From NCBI GenBank assembly GCA_946007485.1, contig CAMGAM010000049.1, positions 1 through 7,603 on the forward strand: DNA of 7,603 bases, written 5' to 3'. The notes beneath the pieces are model-generated. The model was given only the letters and a program-made list of their open reading frames with translations. It did no database searches and was not told the origin of the DNA. A program made the position numbers and the translations under genes. Shown here piece after piece: positions 1 to 6,346 of the stretch. The stretch's first letter is position 1; each line of letters opens with the position of its first letter. This DNA is from an uncultured Mycoplasmatota bacterium. Its GTDB lineage: Bacteria > Bacillota_I > Bacilli_A > RF39 > UBA660.

Positions 1-250
1 ATTCCATATTCATAGTAATTGAAGCGGTAATTTCGGTAAGTAAATTATTACCTTTTGCTTCTATTTTATTCTTTTTTAATAAAGTTTTACTTTTCTTTAA
101 AAAGTTTTCATAACCTTTTAACTGTCCTTCAACAATATTTTTAATTTTATTGTCGCTATTATTTAATAATTTAATTAATTTAGTTGTAGATTTGACACCC
201 ATATCAGCATTTTTGTAAATATACAATAATAATTCATTATTTTCATTCAT
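1..250 (-). CDS. Unrecognised helical lysine-rich protein, N-terminal part (runs off the left edge)
   Basis: The frame opens with ATG at 250 and stays open for 83 codons to the window edge, so the C-terminus is missing. A GGTGAT ribosome binding site lies six bases upstream, the same type of site used by ligA. The visible part begins MNENNELLLYIYKNADMG and is rich in Lys, Asn, Leu and Ile, with no signal peptide, membrane helix or cysteine. The heptad-like spacing of Leu and Ile around residues 5-30 and 36-62 suggests two long amphipathic helices, as in small helical-bundle or ferritin-like proteins. That is inference from pattern only, and I cannot assign a family or function. The gene follows a terminator, so it probably starts its own transcript. 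I am confident that it is coding because of the start, the binding site and the unbroken frame, but not of its role. Confidence 0.72.
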   Translation of the reverse strand, partial: MNENNELLLYIYKNADMGVKSTTKLIKLLNNSDNKIKNIVEGQLKGYENFLKKSKTLLKKNKIEAKGNNLLTEITASITMNME

Positions 251-263
251 AAGATCACCAATA

Positions 264-296
264 ATATTATTAGCAAGAAATTTTATTTTATGTAAA
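264..296 (-). promoter_or_regulatory. Possible promoter of the left-edge gene
   Basis: On the minus strand TTTACA (296-291, 4 of 6 matches to the -35 consensus) is followed after 18 bases by TAATAA (272-267), which is preceded by TGC like an extended -10. TAATAT (269-264) is a better hexamer but at an over-long spacing of 21. The -35 would lie inside the T-tract of the preceding terminator. Such matches arise easily in DNA this AT-rich. Support comes mainly from the context: a terminator upstream and a new gene downstream. Confidence 0.3.
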
Positions 297-321
297 AAGA
301 AGTTTTAAATGTTAAAACTTC
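294..321 (-). terminator. Intrinsic terminator overlapping the aminopeptidase stop codon
   Basis: On the minus strand a perfect 10-base arm GAAGTTTTAA (321-312) and its complement TTAAAACTTC (308-299) flank a 3-base loop, followed at once by five T residues (298-294). The 5' arm encodes the last residues of the aminopeptidase, and its TAA stop (307-305) lies in the 3' arm. The hairpin is AT-rich with only four G-C-containing positions per arm pair or fewer, but stem, tight loop and T-run together fit an intrinsic terminator that ends the ligA-aminopeptidase transcript. Confidence 0.75.
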
Positions 322-1522
322 CATTTTTAAAGATTGTAATTAATTTATCATCATAAGTGGTAGCAGTAATTGTTAGATCTTTAGTTCCAATCATAATATC
401 AATATGATTTTTTGATTTATTATAACCAATTTTTTCTAAATCATCATCGGTTAATCTTTCTGAATCATTTAGACATTCTTTAAATCCTTGACCTAGAGCA
501 ATATGGCAAGATGCATTTTCATCATAGAGGGTTTCATAGAAAAGAATATTTGAAGCAGAAATTTTAGATTTATAGTCTACTAAAGCGACTTCACCAAGCA
601 TAGATGATTCTTCATCAAATTCTAAAATATTTTTTAGTTCAGATTTGCCACTAGAGGCATCATAACCTATAACTTTACCATCTTTAAATTCTAAAACGAT
701 ATCTTTTATAGTTATACCTGAATGAATTAATGGTTTAGAGCAATATACTGTGCCATTAGTTTTATATTTATTAGGTGTAGTAAAAACTTCTTCGGTAGGA
801 ATATTAACAATTGGTTCTTCACCATTTATAAGACTAGAACCACCACACCAAAGGGCGTTTTTTGATAATTCAATTTGAAGATTAGTACCTAAACTATTTT
901 GATAATGTAATGATTTAATAGATAGATTAGTTAATTTTTGACATAGTAATTTATTTTCCTTCATATGTTTATCCCATGATAGGCATGGATCTTTATCATT
1001 AATTAGGCAGATGTCAAAGATTGTTTCCCATAGTTTTTCTTGGGGATTGGGCTCTTCTTTATAAATCATTTTCCCCCACTCTTCAGTGGATACGGCAGCA
1101 ATACACCAATCAATTTGGTTATTTTCTTGCAGTTTACGATAAAGTGTTCTAGTTTTGATTGAATGACTGGAAGCTACTTTTAATTTGTCAGCAGGGATAT
1201 CTTCCATAATGTTATCGTTTGATGATACGAGAAAGAGAAAAGCGGCATTTTTTTTGGCATATTCATCATGAATAGTTTTGTTCCAAAATGGTGATTTTTT
1301 TATTTGTTCTTCATTAGAATATTTTAAAGTAGTATGCTTTAACTCATCATCGGACCAGTCGTAGTAAATATCTCTTACTCCAAGGGAAAATGCAACTTCA
1401 GTTAAAACTCTGATGAAATCAATAGCTTGAATTGGAGCATTTATGATGAGTGGTTGATCTTTTTTTATGCATAATCCTTTCTTTAATAAAAGATTCGCAT
1501 ATTTAAAATATTTTTCTTTCAT
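305..1522 (-). CDS. M29-family (AmpS/PepS/AmpT-type) metallo-aminopeptidase
   Basis: This is a cytosolic exopeptidase expected to remove N-terminal residues from peptides using two metal ions. The protein has 405 residues, close to the usual length of about 410, with no signal peptide. The C-terminal half carries the family's metal-site pattern: E245 in NIPTEEV, E311 in LGEVALV, E335 and H340 in DENASCHIALG, and H373 and D375 in NHIDIMIGT. As I recall the Thermus aminopeptidase T numbering (E250, E316, E340, H345, H378, D380), these residues sit at a constant offset of five, so all ligands are present. The position matching Tyr352 of that enzyme is F347. The N-terminal half (1-200) is more divergent. 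An AGAAGG binding site precedes ATG by seven bases, and the gene begins 13 bases after ligA, so the two are probably co-transcribed. There is no known functional link to DNA ligation; peptide recycling is the likely role. Confidence 0.93.
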   Translation of the reverse strand: MKEKYFKYANLLLKKGLCIKKDQPLIINAPIQAIDFIRVLTEVAFSLGVRDIYYDWSDDELKHTTLKYSNEEQIKKSPFWNKTIHDEYAKKNAAFLFLVSSNDNIMEDIPADKLKVASSHSIKTRTLYRKLQENNQIDWCIAAVSTEEWGKMIYKEEPNPQEKLWETIFDICLINDKDPCLSWDKHMKENKLLCQKLTNLSIKSLHYQNSLGTNLQIELSKNALWCGGSSLINGEEPIVNIPTEEVFTTPNKYKTNGTVYCSKPLIHSGITIKDIVLEFKDGKVIGYDASSGKSELKNILEFDEESSMLGEVALVDYKSKISASNILFYETLYDENASCHIALGQGFKECLNDSERLTDDDLEKIGYNKSKNHIDIMIGTKDLTITATTYDDKLITIFKNGSFNI

Positions 1523-1535
1523 GTTATTACCTTCT

Positions 1536-3530
1536 TTAACTATTTTCTTTAATTTTTTCTAAGAATTCTTCTTCTTGCCATATGGTTATTCCTAGAGAAA
1601 GAGCTTTATCATATTTACTTCCTGGAGCTTCTCCAACAATGACAACATTAGTTTTTGAACTAACACTTCCAGATACTTTACCGCCAAAGTTTTCAATTAA
1701 TGTGGTGGCTTCTTCTCTAGTAATTTGTGATAAACTACCAGTTAGGACAAAGGTTTTTCCAGAAAAATCAGCTGTTTCTTTGGAATCGTCTAATAAATAT
1801 TTCATATTGACATGATATTCTTTTAATTTCTTAATAATTTCTAGATTTTGTTCATCTTTAAAGTAGTTAACGACACTTTTGGCAATAATATCACCAATAT
1901 CATTAATTTTTGATAGTTCATCATAGGTTGCAGTCATTAATGAATCAATATCTTGATAATGTTTGGCTAATATTTTGGCCGTTTTAGCTCCAACATGTCT
2001 TATACCTAGAGCAAATAAAAGTCGTTCTAGAGAATTTTCTTTTGATTTTTCAATACTTGATAATAGTTTTATAATACTTTTTTCACCAAAACCTTCTAAA
2101 CTCATTAATTCATCTTTATATTTATAAAGGGTATAATAGTCATAAACTCTTTTTAGGTATCCCATATTATAGAAATCTTCAGTAATGCTATCACCAAAGC
2201 CTTCAATATTCATAGCATTTCTTCCGGCATAGTGGATTAGTCCTTCAATATGCTTGGCATCACATTTTGGATTATGACAATAATATGCTGATTCAGTTTC
2301 TTTTCTAATGAGAGCACTACCACAGATAGGACAGGTCTTAGCCATTTCAAAAGGTATTTCAGTACCATTTCTTCTTTCTTTTAGGACGCTTACTACTTCA
2401 GGAATAACATCGCCAGCTTTTTTAATGGCAACAGTATCGCCAATCATAATTTCCTTGTCTTTAACGTAATCTTCATTATGAAGCGTGGTTTTGGAAATTA
2501 AACTTCCCATAACAATAACAGGTTCTAAGATAGCATTGGGAGTTACTTGACCAGTTCTACCTACGGTAAAGATGATATCTTTTAATTTGGTATACACTAG
2601 TTCTGCAGGAAATTTATAAGCGGTAGCCCACTTAGGGTATCTTGCTGTAAATCCTAAATCGAGTTGTTCTTTAATATTATTTACTTTAATAACAATACCA
2701 TCAATATCATATGGAAGTGTATCTCTAATTTTTGTTTTTTCTTTGATAAAATCAATTACTTCATCAATACTACCTACAATTTTGTTATTTGGATTAGTTT
2801 TAAATCCTAAATTTTTCATAAATTCTAGAGCTTCATAGTGAGTTTTAATTCCAAAATCTTCAGGGTTAGGAAGATGATAGATGAAGGTATCAAGTTTTCT
2901 TTTAGCGGCAATTTTACTATCTAGTTGTCTTATTGATCCAGCGGCGGCATTTCTAGCATTTTTAAGAAGTGGTTCGTTATTTTTGGCTCTTTCTTTATTT
3001 AACTCATCAAGAGTCTTTTTACTCATATAAATTTCACCACGAACTTCAATATCAATATTTTCTTTTAGTTTTAAAGGAATAGTTTTTATTGTTTTGGCAT
3101 TATGAGTAATATCCTCGCCGGTTATTCCATCGCCTCTAGTAGCAGCGGAGACAAATTTTCCATTTTTATATTTTAAAGAAACACTAAGTCCATCGATTTT
3201 AAGTTCGCAGACATATTCAGGAATAATACCTTCTTTTTTTATTCTTTCATCAAATAGTCTTACTTCTTCTTCGTTAAAAACATTTGATAGACTCATCATT
3301 GGTTTATCGTGAGTTATTTTTTTGAAATCATCGATAACTTCACCACCGATTTTTTGAGTTGGAGAATCTTCTCTTACTAAATCTGGATATTTTTCTTCGA
3401 GGGTATATAATTCTCTTAAATATTTATCATATTCTTGGTCGGTTATTGTTGGATTATCTAGGACATGATAATTATAGTTAGCTTCATTAATAATGTCTAC
3501 AAGATAATCGATTCTTTGTTTTACATCCAT
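1536..3530 (-). CDS. ligA: NAD-dependent DNA ligase LigA
   Basis: LigA seals nicks in duplex DNA during replication (Okazaki joining) and repair, using NAD+ as adenylate donor. At 664 residues it is a full-length bacterial enzyme. Domain Ia (1-65) has the NMN-binding residues Y21, H22, D31, Y34 and D35. The adenylation domain has the KIDG nucleophile motif with K111, plus R193 in NARNAAAGS, E166 in VRGE, K282 in DGIVIKV and K306 in AYKFPAE. An OB-fold follows (about 312-395). A Cys4 zinc site is formed by C400, C403, C418 and C423. Helix-hairpin-helix repeats occupy about 430-580, and a C-terminal BRCT domain (586-664) has the conserved GG at 616-617 and W651. The start is supported by AAGGTGAT three bases before ATG. 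The gene has its own promoter after a terminator and leads into the aminopeptidase gene. Unlike many Firmicutes, it is not beside pcrA or gatCAB in this window. Confidence 0.99.
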   Translation of the reverse strand: MDVKQRIDYLVDIINEANYNYHVLDNPTITDQEYDKYLRELYTLEEKYPDLVREDSPTQKIGGEVIDDFKKITHDKPMMSLSNVFNEEEVRLFDERIKKEGIIPEYVCELKIDGLSVSLKYKNGKFVSAATRGDGITGEDITHNAKTIKTIPLKLKENIDIEVRGEIYMSKKTLDELNKERAKNNEPLLKNARNAAAGSIRQLDSKIAAKRKLDTFIYHLPNPEDFGIKTHYEALEFMKNLGFKTNPNNKIVGSIDEVIDFIKEKTKIRDTLPYDIDGIVIKVNNIKEQLDLGFTARYPKWATAYKFPAELVYTKLKDIIFTVGRTGQVTPNAILEPVIVMGSLISKTTLHNEDYVKDKEIMIGDTVAIKKAGDVIPEVVSVLKERRNGTEIPFEMAKTCPICGSALIRKETESAYYCHNPKCDAKHIEGLIHYAGRNAMNIEGFGDSITEDFYNMGYLKRVYDYYTLYKYKDELMSLEGFGEKSIIKLLSSIEKSKENSLERLLFALGIRHVGAKTAKILAKHYQDIDSLMTATYDELSKINDIGDIIAKSVVNYFKDEQNLEIIKKLKEYHVNMKYLLDDSKETADFSGKTFVLTGSLSQITREEATTLIENFGGKVSGSVSSKTNVVIVGEAPGSKYDKALSLGITIWQEEEFLEKIKENS

Positions 3531-3547
3531 GTTATCACCTTAAATAT

Positions 3548-3576
3548 ATTATATCATTTATAGTTTTTTTTATAAA
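3548..3576 (-). promoter_or_regulatory. Extended -10 promoter of ligA
   Basis: On the minus strand a perfect TATAAT (3553-3548) is preceded by TGA, giving the full extended -10 element TGnTATAAT. Seventeen bases upstream is a weak -35, TTTATA (3576-3571, 4 of 6). Transcription would start near 3541, leaving a short leader of about ten bases that consists mainly of the AAGGTGAT ribosome binding site. It sits in the 55-base gap between a terminator and ligA, exactly where a promoter is needed. Confidence 0.78.
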
Positions 3577-3585
3577 TAGATACCC

Positions 3586-3612
3586 AAAAAAAGATGAAAA
3601 ATAATTCATCTT
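3586..3612 (-). terminator. Intrinsic terminator after the membrane protein gene
   Basis: On the minus strand AAGATGAA (3612-3605), a six-base loop TTATTT, and the complement TTCATCTT (3598-3591) form an 8-bp perfect stem. With the last two stem bases the T-run is seven long (3592-3586). It begins six bases after the stop codon of the upstream gene and separates that gene from ligA. Confidence 0.87.
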
Positions 3613-3618
3613 GTGTGA

Positions 3619-4173
3619 TTACTGACAGATATCTTCTTGGATTTGTTCCATTCCTTGTTTATCAGTTTCTTTAATAGTTAAATTTACAAATAATGATTTA
3701 TCTTTATAAATAGTATTTTTTGTTTCATCAGAGGAAGCATTATATAATTCTGTACTAGATATTTCGGTATAGATGTCAGACATATCTTTAATATTACCAG
3801 TTCCTTGTATGGTATAGGTAAATTCATAGTATTTATCTACTTCTAAAGTATCTTTTAGTCTAGTTGGGATAATATGAGTGCTAGCGTTATGTGATTGAAA
3901 CATATCGACGACAATATAAGATAATTCTGGCACTTCAGCAATATAATTATCTAGTTTGTTGACGATGTGATATGTCTTAGTAAACTGGCACTCATAATTA
4001 TGATTATTAAGATTTTCTGATTCATTTTTTAGAATTTCATTTCCAGAAGATGTTTTTGTTAATTCTTTTTTCATCTTAACTACTGATATAATAGATATGA
4101 TTAAGATAATAATAATGATAAAACAGATGATGATGGTTATTTTTTGAATAGTTTCATTTTTTATATTTTTCAT
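3619..4173 (-). CDS. Hypothetical protein with one N-terminal membrane helix
   Basis: I do not recognise this 184-residue protein. Residues 12-33 are almost all Ile, Leu, Val and Phe and form one clear transmembrane helix, with Lys on both sides (K2, K5, K11 and KMKK at 34-37), so orientation is ambiguous. There is no lipobox. A polar, Asn/Glu/Ser-rich linker (38-60) leads to a compact domain (about 61-178) with alternating hydrophobic strands, for example LSYIVVDMF, DKYYEFTYTI and SLFVNLTI. This suggests a small beta-rich, perhaps OB-like, domain outside the membrane; that is inference. Only two cysteines follow the helix region, C62 and C183, near the ends of this domain. A strong AAAGGAG site lies five bases before ATG. 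The gene follows the acetyltransferase by 12 bases and ends at a terminator, so the two form a two-gene transcript. Confidence 0.85.
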   Translation of the reverse strand: MKNIKNETIQKITIIICFIIIIILIISIISVVKMKKELTKTSSGNEILKNESENLNNHNYECQFTKTYHIVNKLDNYIAEVPELSYIVVDMFQSHNASTHIIPTRLKDTLEVDKYYEFTYTIQGTGNIKDMSDIYTEISSTELYNASSDETKNTIYKDKSLFVNLTIKETDKQGMEQIQEDICQ

Positions 4174-4185
4174 ATATTCTCCTTT

Positions 4186-4728
4186 TTATTTATAATTGGT
4201 TGGATTATCTAGGATCATAATTGCTTTTTTCTGAATATTTTGACCTAGTGTATCATATTCATGATAAGTTTTGTGAATGGTAAATCCTACTTTTTGATAG
4301 CATTTTATGGCTGGTAGATTTCTTGTTTCTGGAATCATGATAAAAATATTATTATCTTGTTTTAATTTTTTTATTAAAAGTTTTATGGCTGATGAACCAA
4401 TTCCTAGATAATGATATTTAGATTCACCAATGAAGATATCTAGTTCATAGCCATCTTTTTTGACACAGTACTTCTCTTTTGTTTCCTTATTTAATTTAGT
4501 ATATTGAATGATGCCAACTGGTTTATTTTGGTATTCAATTATATACACTGGAGTTATACTGGTAATTTTTGTTCTAGGTCGATATTTACTTACAATTTCT
4601 TCATATGATAGTATGCGTTGTTCAAAATAAGTATATACTTTTTTGTTTTGACACCAAGAATATAGATATTGATAATCAGTTGGATTGTCTTTTAGTAGTC
4701 TTATAGAGACATTATTTTGAATTTCCAT
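4186..4728 (-). CDS. GNAT acetyltransferase resembling AAC(6') aminoglycoside acetyltransferases
   Basis: This protein is expected to transfer an acetyl group from acetyl-CoA to an amine in the cytosol. Its 180 residues form one GNAT fold. The acetyl-CoA pyrophosphate loop is YLGIGSSAI (107-115) in motif A, and motif B is NLPAIKCYQKVGF (137-149). From memory, the order of motifs matches the acetyltransferase half of the bifunctional AAC(6')-Ie enzyme: a Trp near residue 25, YIIEYQNKPVG (62-72), LDIFIGE (96-102) and the YQKxGF block. D97 falls where that enzyme has its key Asp99. Substrate is not provable from this; related GNATs modify other amines. Two ATG codons are adjacent (4731 and 4728). 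I chose 4728 because it puts AAGTGAT three bases upstream, the same spacing as at ligA. It leads a two-gene unit with the downstream membrane protein. Confidence 0.88.
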   Translation of the reverse strand: MEIQNNVSIRLLKDNPTDYQYLYSWCQNKKVYTYFEQRILSYEEIVSKYRPRTKITSITPVYIIEYQNKPVGIIQYTKLNKETKEKYCVKKDGYELDIFIGESKYHYLGIGSSAIKLLIKKLKQDNNIFIMIPETRNLPAIKCYQKVGFTIHKTYHEYDTLGQNIQKKAIMILDNPTNYK

Positions 4729-4804
4729 CATATCACTTACTTTCTTTATTATTTATTTTGATTGTAGTATGTAGATATGGATTTTTACATTATTTCTTTT
4801 CTTA

Positions 4805-4810
4805 ATTATA
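4805..4810 (-). promoter_or_regulatory. Candidate -10 box for the acetyltransferase unit (proximal)
   Basis: A perfect TATAAT on the minus strand, preceded by TG, lies about 77 bases before the chosen start. No good -35 stands at 16-19 bases; the nearest, TTACAA, is 20 bases upstream. It would give a leader of about 70 bases. The hexamer is exact but the region is so AT-rich that chance is a real alternative. Confidence 0.4.
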
Positions 4811-4909
4811 CATTAATAGTTTTAAAAGATTTGTAATTTGTTTAAAGTTTATTTATTTTTACATTTATTTGACATTGTTTGTTTAATATATGGATTATCT
4901 TGATGTTAT

Positions 4910-4938
4910 GTTATAGTTAATATTTTTTTGATGGTTAA
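4910..4938 (-). promoter_or_regulatory. Candidate promoter for the acetyltransferase unit (distal)
   Basis: On the minus strand TTAACC (4938-4933, 4 of 6 matches to the -35 consensus) and TATAAC (4915-4910, 5 of 6) are separated by the optimal 17 bases. It would give a leader of about 175 bases. It is an alternative or an addition to the proximal TATAAT at 4810-4805; the sequence alone does not decide between them. Confidence 0.35.
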
Positions 4939-4975
4939 TTTTATAATGGTAAGATAATTTTTTTGTTATTTATAT

Positions 4976-5007
4976 AAAAAGACAATAACCTTAAATGATT
5001 ATTGTCT
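4976..5007 (-). terminator. Intrinsic terminator of the ribosomal protein operon
   Basis: On the minus strand AGACAATAA (5007-4999) pairs perfectly with TTATTGTCT (4988-4980). Two more inner pairs (U-G and C-G) are possible, which would leave a six-base loop ATTTAA. The stem is followed by a T-run (4980-4976). It begins seven bases after the rplQ stop codon and closes the operon. Confidence 0.9.
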
Positions 5008-5014
5008 CAAGTTA

Positions 5015-5356
5015 TTAAACTAATTCTAAGATAACTGTTAGGGCGTTATCTCCTTTTCTTTCTTTATATTTAACAATTCTAGTGTATCCACCATTTCTTT
5101 CTTTATAACGAGGAGCAAGTTCATTGAATACTTTTGAAACACATGCTTCATCATTATGTAAGAAAGCTAGGGCTAATCTACGAGATACAAGTGAACCGTT
5201 TTTTCCATATGTTACCATTTTATCAAAGCATTTTCTTACTTCTTTGGCTCTAGTTTCAGTAGTAATAATTCTTTCATTTTCAATTAGTTGCTTTGTTAAT
5301 GTTGCTAACATACTTCTTCTATGTTTATTATCTCTTCCTAATTTTCTGTATGCCAT
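5015..5356 (-). CDS. rplQ: 50S ribosomal protein L17 (bL17)
   Basis: This is a structural protein of the large ribosomal subunit, near the exit of the peptide tunnel. The 113 residues include the bL17 N-terminal signature (LGRDNKHRRSML, residues 6-17), the central TTETRAKEVR segment, and the C-terminal GGYTRIVKYKERKGDNA block. It is slightly shorter than the 120 or so residues of Bacillus L17, with no extra tail after ILELV. A strong AAGGAGGA site precedes the ATG. The 17-base gap from rpoA shows co-transcription, and a terminator follows directly. In many Bacilli the ecfA1-ecfA2-ecfT transporter genes come next; here they do not. Confidence 0.98.
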   Translation of the reverse strand: MAYRKLGRDNKHRRSMLATLTKQLIENERIITTETRAKEVRKCFDKMVTYGKNGSLVSRRLALAFLHNDEACVSKVFNELAPRYKERNGGYTRIVKYKERKGDNALTVILELV

Positions 5357-5373
5357 TATATGTTCCTCCTTCT

Positions 5374-6327
5374 TTAGTCTTCAGATCTGAAACTAAGTCC
5401 CATATCTTTTACTTTATCCATAACTTCTTTCAAAGACTTCTTTCCTAAGTTTCTTATCTTCATCATTTCATTTTCACTTTTATCAACTAAATTCTTAAGT
5501 GTTAAAATTCCAGCTCTCTTTAAGCAGTTATATGCTCTTACTGATAAGTCTAAATCATCAATTGAAGTTTCTAATATTTTAACATTAGGATCTTCAACTT
5601 TAGCAATCATTAGGCCAGTTTCATCAGCAATTTCATTTAAATCTGCTAAGATTTCAAAGTGTTCAATAAGAATTCTACTACCAAGGGCAATTGCTTGTTC
5701 TGGTGTAATAGAACCATTTGTCCATACTTCAAGAATTAATTTATCATAATGATCGTTTTGTCCTACTCTAGCTGGTTCTACTTCGTAGTTAATTCTTTCA
5801 ATTGGAGCATATGAACTATCGATAGCGATAACATTCATCTTATTTTTTTCAAATAATTTTTTATTTTCTTCAGCTCTAACATAACCTCTACCTGATGAGA
5901 TAGTCATTTCGATATTGATACTACCACCTTCAGCAAGATTACAAATTACTAGATCTGGGTTAAAAATTTCGATATCAGCATCTTTTTCAATATCAGCAGC
6001 GGTTACAGGGCCAGCAACATTTTTGCTAAGTCTTAGTATTTTGCTGTAATCATCTGAATGATTTTTTAGAACAAGGCTTTTGATATTTAAAACGATTGCT
6101 GTGACATCTTCAATTACTCCATCAATTTTTTGGAATTCATGAGCAACACCATCAATCTTGATACTAGTGATGGCATCTCCTGGTAAACTTGATAACATTA
6201 CTCTTCTTAGAGCATTTCCAAGTGTAGTTCCAAATCCTCTTTCTAATGGTTCAATTTCAAATTTTCCATAAAAATTATCTCTTACATATTCTTTTACTTT
6301 ATATTCTGGTTTTTCAAATTTTAACAT
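5374..6327 (-). CDS. rpoA: DNA-directed RNA polymerase subunit alpha
   Basis: The alpha subunit dimerises to start assembly of RNA polymerase and contacts upstream promoter DNA and activators. The 317 residues match the usual 310-330. The N-terminal assembly domain (1 to about 230) has LERGFGTTLGNALRRVML (28-45), with the conserved Arg residues that contact beta. After a short linker, the C-terminal domain (about 250-317) holds the DNA-binding residues R264, N267, C268, G295, K297 and S298, one position below the familiar E. coli numbering. The domain is therefore complete and should recognise UP elements, which fits the AT-rich promoters here. A GGGAGTG site lies before ATG, with 19 bases to rpsK. 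The rpsK-rpoA junction lacks the rpsD gene that is found there in E. coli and many clostridia. Confidence 0.99.
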   Translation of the reverse strand: MLKFEKPEYKVKEYVRDNFYGKFEIEPLERGFGTTLGNALRRVMLSSLPGDAITSIKIDGVAHEFQKIDGVIEDVTAIVLNIKSLVLKNHSDDYSKILRLSKNVAGPVTAADIEKDADIEIFNPDLVICNLAEGGSINIEMTISSGRGYVRAEENKKLFEKNKMNVIAIDSSYAPIERINYEVEPARVGQNDHYDKLILEVWTNGSITPEQAIALGSRILIEHFEILADLNEIADETGLMIAKVEDPNVKILETSIDDLDLSVRAYNCLKRAGILTLKNLVDKSENEMMKIRNLGKKSLKEVMDKVKDMGLSFRSED

Positions 6328-6346
6328 TTAACACACTCCCTTTCTT

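Larger units (their letters stand above)
4732..4975. other. AT-rich intergenic stretch between rplQ terminator and acetyltransferase
   Basis: About 240 bases with no credible gene on either strand. The + strand is markedly T-rich with repeated runs of five to seven T, so the minus transcript leader would be A-rich and largely unstructured. I found no strong hairpin, no riboswitch-like core and no tandem repeat. It most likely carries the promoter of the acetyltransferase unit. Confidence 0.6.

Noticed and set aside
1582..1815. Open frame on the + strand opposite the BRCT end of ligA
   Set aside because: It lies wholly antisense to a well-conserved gene, has no ribosome binding site that I can see, and gives no recognisable protein.
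4729..4731. First of two adjacent ATG codons as the acetyltransferase start
   Set aside because: It would leave no spacer after AAGTGAT; the second ATG has the same spacing as ligA. The difference is one Met residue.
4869..4898. Consensus -35 TTGACA on the + strand with GATTAT 18 bases downstream
   Set aside because: It would point into the back of the rplQ terminator with no + strand gene to serve. The -10 is only 4 of 6, and such matches are expected by chance in this composition. An antisense transcript cannot be excluded.
5124..5390. Open frame on the + strand opposite rplQ and the end of rpoA
   Set aside because: It is a shadow of conserved genes on the other strand, with an implausible Leu/Ser/Phe-rich product.
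6328..6346. Missing rpsD between rpsK and rpoA as a deletion
   Set aside because: Bacilli and Mollicutes normally carry rpsD elsewhere, so its absence here is a lineage trait and not a loss.
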